Shown piece by piece: positions 5,803 to 9,917 of a stretch of DNA of 9,917 nt; the stretch's first letter is position 1; each line of letters begins with the position of its first letter. A program made the position numbers and the translations under genes. The stretch is from an uncultured Bacteroidales bacterium (lineage in GTDB: Bacteria > Bacteroidota > Bacteroidia > Bacteroidales > UBA932): the NCBI GenBank assembly GCA_900317065.1, contig ONFK01000084.1:1-9917 (forward strand). Reading direction: 5' to 3'. A model generated the notes under the pieces. The model did not search any database, was not told the origin of the DNA, and worked only from the letters and a program-made list of their open reading frames with translations.

Positions 5803-7326
5803 ATGAGAACAAGACTTTTAACCATTCTGGCCATCACAATGGCCCTTCTTTCTTCCTGCGACAAGTTCGGGGGGGCCGATAATAACGCCAAGGTGACTTT
5901 CCGAAAGGCCAATATTGCCGGCGCGCAGATGCTTGCCCTCGCCCAGGGCGGCGCGTCCACCAAAGCTGAGGGCGATGTCACAGTGGGCCCCAGGGCCATT
6001 TACACCGTATCCGAGGATGGAACGATGGTACAGGTCTCATATGATATAGATGTAGAAGGCGTCAACGGAGAGGTTGCCGAGACCATAAAGGCCGAACTTA
6101 TAATCTGCCCCAATTTCATCTTCCCGGTGGGAGAAGGCTGGATATGGCTTGCAAACTGCCACCTGGACGTTAAAGAAGGATGGTCAAACGGCACGATCCC
6201 GCAAGGTTCCGCACGGTCGGCCCTTAGCAAGATAATCAACGGGTTCAGCGAAGAGTATCACGATCGCCACGGCGCACACTACCTGATCCGAAAGAGCGAC
6301 GGCGCCCTGTTCGAATGGACTCTGGAGGCCGGTGCACCGGACGGAATGGACGACGGCTTCAAGCAGCCCACTTTCCTGAACGGCTGGTTCCACCAGCTGG
6401 GAAAGGACCTGTTTGTGAAGACCGGTGGATGGAATTATGAGGGCATTAACGGAGGGCTTCCGTCACTGATCCGTCTGCAGGACAATGGCAACACGCTGGA
6501 TGCCGTCAACGTGCTGGGAAACAATATCTCCTGCTGGAAACTCTATCCTGCAGGAGGCACCTGTCTGGGAGGGACTTTCGGTTATCCCGGCGCGATGGGC
6601 GGAATGCAGGGAATCATCGCTCCTCCTTCCTTTGAGCCGGTACTCCTCCAGGTGGAAGCCAGCAAAGAGTCTTTCCTTCTTTCCATAGGTGGAAAGCTTT
6701 ATTACGCAGATACTTATGAGAAAGAAATCGAGGAGGGAGATGGTAAAGATTCCTGGACCAGGACCGTAGCCTGCACGGACTTCTACAATCTTAGCGTCTC
6801 CGGAAGTTCAGTCTCACTCGGAAACCTCATCTGCACATTTAACGGGAGAGTGGACCCGGACGGGGTTTATATCTCCACAACGGACAAACTCAGCTGGTGG
6901 GGCGGAAACGAGTATGACGGTGCTGAGATTCACACTCTGGATCCAAAGGCCGGCACCGTTTCCACCAGAAAGTTGCCCGCCCATTATCCTTCAAATCAAG
7001 GTGAGTATGTTGACGGGGTGGCTTATACCATCGATGGCACGGCCGGCTACTGGGAGTGTGATCTTTCCAAGGATGCGGCCGAATACGTGACTCTCGACTG
7101 GAGCAGCGCTGCCGAATACCAGGGCAAGATCGTGCCCGGGACCCTGCGGATGGAACGTTTCGAGGCGGCATCGCTTACCCTTCAGTTCGTGGCCTATATG
7201 ACCAACGGCACGCAGTTGAATTTCTACACCTCCGTCGTGGGCGCCGACCGCGGCAAGATCAAGACCAATGTGGGAAGCGACGGAAATGCCGGCATGGTCG
7301 TCACCACGATGGTGAGGTTGAATTAA
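5803..7326 (+). CDS. Lipoprotein of unknown function, first gene of the divergent operon
   Basis: The ATG at 5803 gives a 507-residue protein starting with a clear lipoprotein signal, MRTRLLTILAITMALLSSC, with lipidated Cys at residue 19. A start 27 codons upstream (5722) is open but would bury the signal peptide and overlap the palindrome and -7 box, so I reject it. No Shine-Dalgarno is visible, which is common in this phylum. After the Cys comes DKFGGADNN, not a clear surface-export signal, so whether it faces the periplasm or the outside is open. The rest is rich in Gly, Trp and Tyr with many short strand-like stretches (e.g. GGKLYYADTYEKE, GEYVDGVAYTIDG, LNGWFHQLGKDLF), suggesting a beta-rich, perhaps propeller-like fold; I recognise no family. 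It is divergent from the two-component system and 12 bp from the next gene. Confidence 0.88.
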   Translation: MRTRLLTILAITMALLSSCDKFGGADNNAKVTFRKANIAGAQMLALAQGGASTKAEGDVTVGPRAIYTVSEDGTMVQVSYDIDVEGVNGEVAETIKAELIICPNFIFPVGEGWIWLANCHLDVKEGWSNGTIPQGSARSALSKIINGFSEEYHDRHGAHYLIRKSDGALFEWTLEAGAPDGMDDGFKQPTFLNGWFHQLGKDLFVKTGGWNYEGINGGLPSLIRLQDNGNTLDAVNVLGNNISCWKLYPAGGTCLGGTFGYPGAMGGMQGIIAPPSFEPVLLQVEASKESFLLSIGGKLYYADTYEKEIEEGDGKDSWTRTVACTDFYNLSVSGSSVSLGNLICTFNGRVDPDGVYISTTDKLSWWGGNEYDGAEIHTLDPKAGTVSTRKLPAHYPSNQGEYVDGVAYTIDGTAGYWECDLSKDAAEYVTLDWSSAAEYQGKIVPGTLRMERFEAASLTLQFVAYMTNGTQLNFYTSVVGADRGKIKTNVGSDGNAGMVVTTMVRLN

Positions 7327-7330
7327 AAGC

Positions 7331-7335
7331 AGGAG
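7331..7335 (+). promoter_or_regulatory. Shine-Dalgarno AGGAG before the beta-barrel gene
   Basis: AGGAG lies 3 nt before the ATG at 7339, in the 12-bp gap after the lipoprotein stop. It is the clearest ribosome-binding site in the window and supports the chosen start of the second operon gene. Confidence 0.55.
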
Positions 7336-7338
7336 CAT

Positions 7339-7983
7339 ATGAAAAAGGTTCTCTTTGTTATCCTGGCAGTCATTTGCCTTTCGGCCCCCGGGGCATCGGC
7401 CCAGCTGGGCTTCGATTTCGGTATGAACTACGAATTCCTGAGCCGTGAGGCTCCTGAAGGATACAGGGCCAGCGGCTTCGGCATGGGTCCCTATGCCGGC
7501 ATAATATACGGTATCCCGGTATCTATGTCCAGTATGGTCAACGTGGGCCTCAACTACAAATACGACATACTCTGGGGCGCTCCAGGCGCTTGGGACGACG
7601 ATACCAAACTATGCCCGGTATCCCTGGGCAACTTCGATACGGACATCCATGAGCAGCACGTCCAGATGCCTGTCACGTTCAACCGGCAGAGCGGGTTTTT
7701 CAATTTTTGTGTCGGGCCGGTATTCGACTACTGCCTTTCATCAAAAATCTCCAGCAGCAATATCTCTTGGCCAAAGGACGCGGATGGAAACAAACAGAAG
7801 CTGGACTGCCTGAAGGATTATGGCGTCAAGCCTTTCAATATCTATCTCAAGGCCGGAGCAGGATTCGGAACGAAGGGCTTTTCCTTCAAGCTGACGGCCG
7901 GCTATGGCCTACTGGACTTGTCGCCAGATGGAGGCGGGCTGCGCCGCTGGACCGTCGGCATGGACTTTCATCTTAATCTCTAG
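7339..7983 (+). CDS. Small outer-membrane beta-barrel protein
   Basis: The 214-residue product has a signal peptide MKKVLFVILAVICLSAPGASA, cleaved before QLGF. The mature part has alternating strand patterns typical of 8- to 10-stranded barrels of the OmpW/PorT-like superfamily: FDFGMNYEFLS, GFGMGPYAGIIYGIPV, MVNVGLNYKYDILW, HVQMPVTFNR, FNFCVGPVFDYCL, FNIYLKAGAGFGTKGFSFKLTAGYGLLDL, ending in RRWTVGMDFHLNL. The G(M)GPYAGI and 'QMPV.F' stretches are common in such Bacteroidota proteins. It probably sits in the outer membrane; no pore, enzyme or binding role can be assigned. Two Cys residues (in FNFCVGPVFDYCL) lie close together, with a third in LDCLKDYG. It lies between the lipoprotein (12-bp gap) and the WG-repeat gene (5-bp gap), so it is co-transcribed. 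Confidence 0.88.
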   Translation: MKKVLFVILAVICLSAPGASAQLGFDFGMNYEFLSREAPEGYRASGFGMGPYAGIIYGIPVSMSSMVNVGLNYKYDILWGAPGAWDDDTKLCPVSLGNFDTDIHEQHVQMPVTFNRQSGFFNFCVGPVFDYCLSSKISSSNISWPKDADGNKQKLDCLKDYGVKPFNIYLKAGAGFGTKGFSFKLTAGYGLLDLSPDGGGLRRWTVGMDFHLNL

Positions 7984-7988
7984 TTCCT

Positions 7989-9497
7989 ATGCGTAATATT
8001 GTCCTAGCCGCAGTGCTTCTTTTGCTCGGCAGTTTCCAGCTGGCCGGGCAGGATGTGATAGTGAGCGGCAGTGCCGACTTCAAGCGGCTCTGCGAAGGCA
8101 ATATGCTCCCAAAGAAGGAGGGATGGACGGTCGTCTCGAAGAATGTGGCCATACCGGGCGTATCCCCCGAAATCTGGTGCGGGATAGCCCGCATCCGCAA
8201 GTCTGGAAGCGACTTCATCGCCACCCTTGCCTACGGCCCAGTCAGGTGCGACAGGATGTGGTTCCTCTCCAAAGGACTGGTAATCTACAATAAGGGGTCG
8301 AAGTATTCAGCCGTCTGTCTGGTGGACGGGAAATGGAAACAGACCCTGAAAGGATATAACTGCGAGGCCATACCTCTCGGGCATGCCAACGGTGCCAAGG
8401 CACAATTGCTGGCCCGCGGCAAAGACGGCTTCTACAGCTGGATAGACGAAGCTGGGAAGCATCTCGCCGGCACTCCGGACCATTACGACAACACCGTTCT
8501 CTACAGTCGCAACAATGAGGTGGCGGCTGTCAAGACCGGAGGAAAGTGGGGGGCTGTGTCTTCGGACGCCCGCGTGGTGATCCCCATTCAGTACGACACG
8601 GTCTCCCTCACTGCCCCGCTCCGCCAGTGGGGAGGGAAATGGGCCTCGGCAAACTGGTTCTACGTGAACAAGAAGGGCCTCTGGGGTGTGCGTGGCGACA
8701 ATGGCGTCGAAGCAGTCCCTCCCGTCTACAGCGGACTGTCTTACTGGCCAAAGGCTCCGGACAGCTGGTGCTACCGTAAGCCCGGCGGCAAGTGGGGAAT
8801 GAGGGAAAGCGGCGGCAAACAGATACTCCCGGAAGATTATGACGGGCTTTCGCCATACAGTTTCAGCCCTTCCGTGAGCGGCTCCCTGCGCCTGCCCTTC
8901 GCAATCATCGCGGGGCGCGGAAAGGGCCGTGCGCTCCTCAATCACAAAGGAAACGAACTCCTCCCGTACATGGAGAATGCGGACATGTTCGACATGCTGG
9001 TGATGTTCTATCCCCAGAAATCGTTCTCCGTATTCACTTGGAACCGCTATAAGCTCTGGACCAAGGGAGAATTCGAATCCACCGCTGAATTCGAAGCGAG
9101 GAAGAAGGATCCTTCCAGGGCCGCGGGATACGTCGCGTCGCTGCTCCCCGCCGCCGAGAAAGCCTTCGCTGCAGCCATTGTCGGAAGCGATGCGCGCCTG
9201 ATACTCAGCCGCTACGACGCCGACAGCGAATGTTTCCTTTTCTCTGTGGACAAGATCCTTCAGGATACATACAGGATCCGTGTTCCCAGGGCGGACGCCC
9301 CTCTGTTCAAAGAGGAATTCAACAACTTTGCGGCCGATGCCCTCAAGTCGGCCAAGTACTTTGTACACAACGATATGCTCGCGCTCCGCAGCATTACGTT
9401 CACTACTCCGGAAGGAAAGACTTTCAGCTTCGAGAACCCTGCGGCTGAAGGGTATTCCCTGCCTTTACTCAAAGACCTTGACTTGATACAGCGATGA
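7989..9497 (+). CDS. Secreted WG-repeat protein with Bacteroidota C-terminal domain
   Basis: The 502-residue product begins with a Sec signal (MRNIVLAAVLLLLGSFQLAG, about residues 1-20). The middle holds WG (KWG) repeats, recognisable by GKWG...VIP..YD..: residues 185-206 (GGKWGAVSSDARVVIPIQYD), 229-250 (KGLWGVRGDNGVEAVPPVYS) and 267-288 (GGKWGMRESGGKQILPEDYD), plus weaker units before and after (e.g. 312-330). WG repeats form beta structures of unknown role. From about 350 a different region follows: YKLWTKGEFESTAEFEARKK, then YDADSECFLFSVD, a VPRADAPLFKEEF stretch and ITFTTPEGKTFSFENP. I recall similar W..KGEFE.T..(F/Y).AR segments from other secreted Bacteroidota proteins but give no name. 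It starts 5 bp after the barrel gene, and its stop overlaps the next ATG (ATGA), so it belongs to the operon. It is probably periplasmic. Confidence 0.88.
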   Translation: MRNIVLAAVLLLLGSFQLAGQDVIVSGSADFKRLCEGNMLPKKEGWTVVSKNVAIPGVSPEIWCGIARIRKSGSDFIATLAYGPVRCDRMWFLSKGLVIYNKGSKYSAVCLVDGKWKQTLKGYNCEAIPLGHANGAKAQLLARGKDGFYSWIDEAGKHLAGTPDHYDNTVLYSRNNEVAAVKTGGKWGAVSSDARVVIPIQYDTVSLTAPLRQWGGKWASANWFYVNKKGLWGVRGDNGVEAVPPVYSGLSYWPKAPDSWCYRKPGGKWGMRESGGKQILPEDYDGLSPYSFSPSVSGSLRLPFAIIAGRGKGRALLNHKGNELLPYMENADMFDMLVMFYPQKSFSVFTWNRYKLWTKGEFESTAEFEARKKDPSRAAGYVASLLPAAEKAFAAAIVGSDARLILSRYDADSECFLFSVDKILQDTYRIRVPRADAPLFKEEFNNFAADALKSAKYFVHNDMLALRSITFTTPEGKTFSFENPAAEGYSLPLLKDLDLIQR

Positions 9498-9521
9498 AAA
9501 AGATAATTGCAATGCTTGCCC

Positions 9522-9541
9522 TCGCCTGCCTTCGCCTGCCT
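9522..9541 (+). repeat. Perfect 10-bp tandem repeat (TCGCCTGCCT x2) that shifts the frame
   Basis: Copies at 9522-9531 and 9532-9541 are identical and adjoining; flanking bases differ, so the unit is exactly 10 bp. One copy keeps the signal peptide in frame; two shift it by one base. Confidence 0.95.
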
Positions 9542-9824
9542 GAGCCTTGTGGCGGGTGCACAGTCCAAATTCGACACCGGCACTCACGCAAAAACCGCTC
9601 TTGGCCAGGCGGAAGAAATGAGCGGGATGAAGGTGACCACCTCCAAACCCAAAGGCAACTATACAATAATTACTCCTGCCGCACGTGCAGTCAGCGCGGC
9701 GAGTCCCGTTTCGAGCAGCGGCAACAGCACACTCAGCCTTGCCACGGGAATCATAACGTCCTTCCTGTTCAGCGCCCTCGACGCCCTGGAAGACAGCCGC
9801 TCCAGCGCACCATCCACGGTCGGG

Positions 9825-9848
9825 TCTTATTCGCAGTCTTATTCGCAG
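9825..9848 (+). repeat. Perfect 12-bp tandem repeat (TCTTATTCGCAG x2)
   Basis: Copies at 9825-9836 and 9837-9848 are identical and, in the restored frame of the last gene, encode SYSQ twice. Being a multiple of three it does not disturb the frame. It adds length to a Ser/Pro-rich linker-like stretch. Confidence 0.9.
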
Positions 9849-9917
9849 CCGGTTAATCCGGTAGCTCCCGATATTATCGACGAATGCGATGCTGACATAG
9901 TGAACAAGTTCCCTCAG

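Larger units (their letters stand above)
9494..9917 (+). pseudogene. Secreted Ser/Ala-rich protein gene, frameshifted by a 10-bp duplication (partial, 3' end outside window)
   Basis: The ATG at 9494-9496 overlaps the WG-repeat stop and encodes MKKIIAMLALACL, the start of a good signal peptide. The frame then reads LRLPEPCGGCTVQ and an implausible Arg/His/Gln-rich sequence to a stop at 9854-9856. TCGCCTGCCT occurs twice in direct tandem (9522-9541). Removing one copy restores MKKIIAMLALACLSLVAGAQ, an ideal signal with AQ cleavage, followed by SKFDTGTHAKTALGQAEEMS and a frame open to the window edge (about 137 visible residues). The restored protein is rich in Ser, Ala, Thr and Pro, with SYSQSYSQP and a hydrophobic patch TGIITSFLFSALDAL; I recognise no family. 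Read as it stands, it is a broken or switched-off gene; alternatively the duplication is an assembly or read error. It is the fourth exported protein of the operon. Confidence 0.8.

Noticed and set aside
8307..9368. Minus-strand open frame (353 codons) opposite the WG-repeat gene
   Set aside because: No signal, motif or domain; the plus strand has a signal peptide, WG repeats and operon spacing. It is a by-product of GC-rich codon use.

Overview
The window looks like a chromosomal segment of a GC-rich member of the Bacteroidales (Bacteroidota). The signs are a sensor kinase with a periplasmic propeller of the 'two-component regulator propeller' type, three exact TAnnTTTG promoter -7 boxes, the scarcity of Shine-Dalgarno sites, a lipoprotein and outer-membrane-protein operon, and a membrane sulfatase of the LTA-synthase/MdoB type typical of this phylum. 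The genus cannot be read from the sequence.

Layout. Positions 1-1972 (minus strand) hold a two-gene unit: a YegS/DgkB-type lipid kinase (1103-1972), then, with an ATGA overlap, a polytopic LTA-synthase-family enzyme that runs off the left edge (1-1106). Positions 1973-2248 are intergenic, with a -7 box for the kinase and some inverted repeats. Positions 2249-5685 (minus) hold a two-component system, again with an ATGA overlap: a 912-residue propeller histidine kinase and a separate NarL/FixJ-type response regulator. A 117-bp divergent region with promoters on both strands and a near-perfect 21-bp palindrome separates this from a tightly packed plus-strand operon. That operon encodes a lipoprotein (5803-7326), a small outer-membrane beta-barrel protein (7339-7983), a secreted WG-repeat protein (7989-9497) and a secreted Ser/Ala-rich protein whose frame is broken (9494 to the right edge).

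How the genes may work together. The lipid kinase can return diacylglycerol, the by-product of phosphoglycerol transfer, to the phospholipid pool. The kinase and response regulator probably sense an envelope or extracellular signal and control the divergent operon of four exported proteins. The palindrome, centred about 43 bp upstream of the predicted start of the plus-strand transcript where the -33 element should be, is a good candidate for the regulator's binding site. This is inference from position.

The most unusual aspect is a series of insertions and duplications inside reading frames: (1) an InlB-B/Flg_new-type surface repeat inserted in the LTA-synthase-family enzyme between its membrane part and the expected catalytic domain; (2) a perfect 48-bp tandem duplication in the receiver domain of the response regulator, doubling the conserved lysine loop; (3) an interspersed GTCATCCTGAG..GAAGGATCTT element translated in frame in the ATP-binding domain of the partner kinase; (4) a perfect 10-bp tandem duplication that shifts the frame inside the signal peptide of the last gene, which also carries a perfect 12-bp in-frame duplication. 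I found no rRNA, tRNA, CRISPR array, transposase or phage gene.
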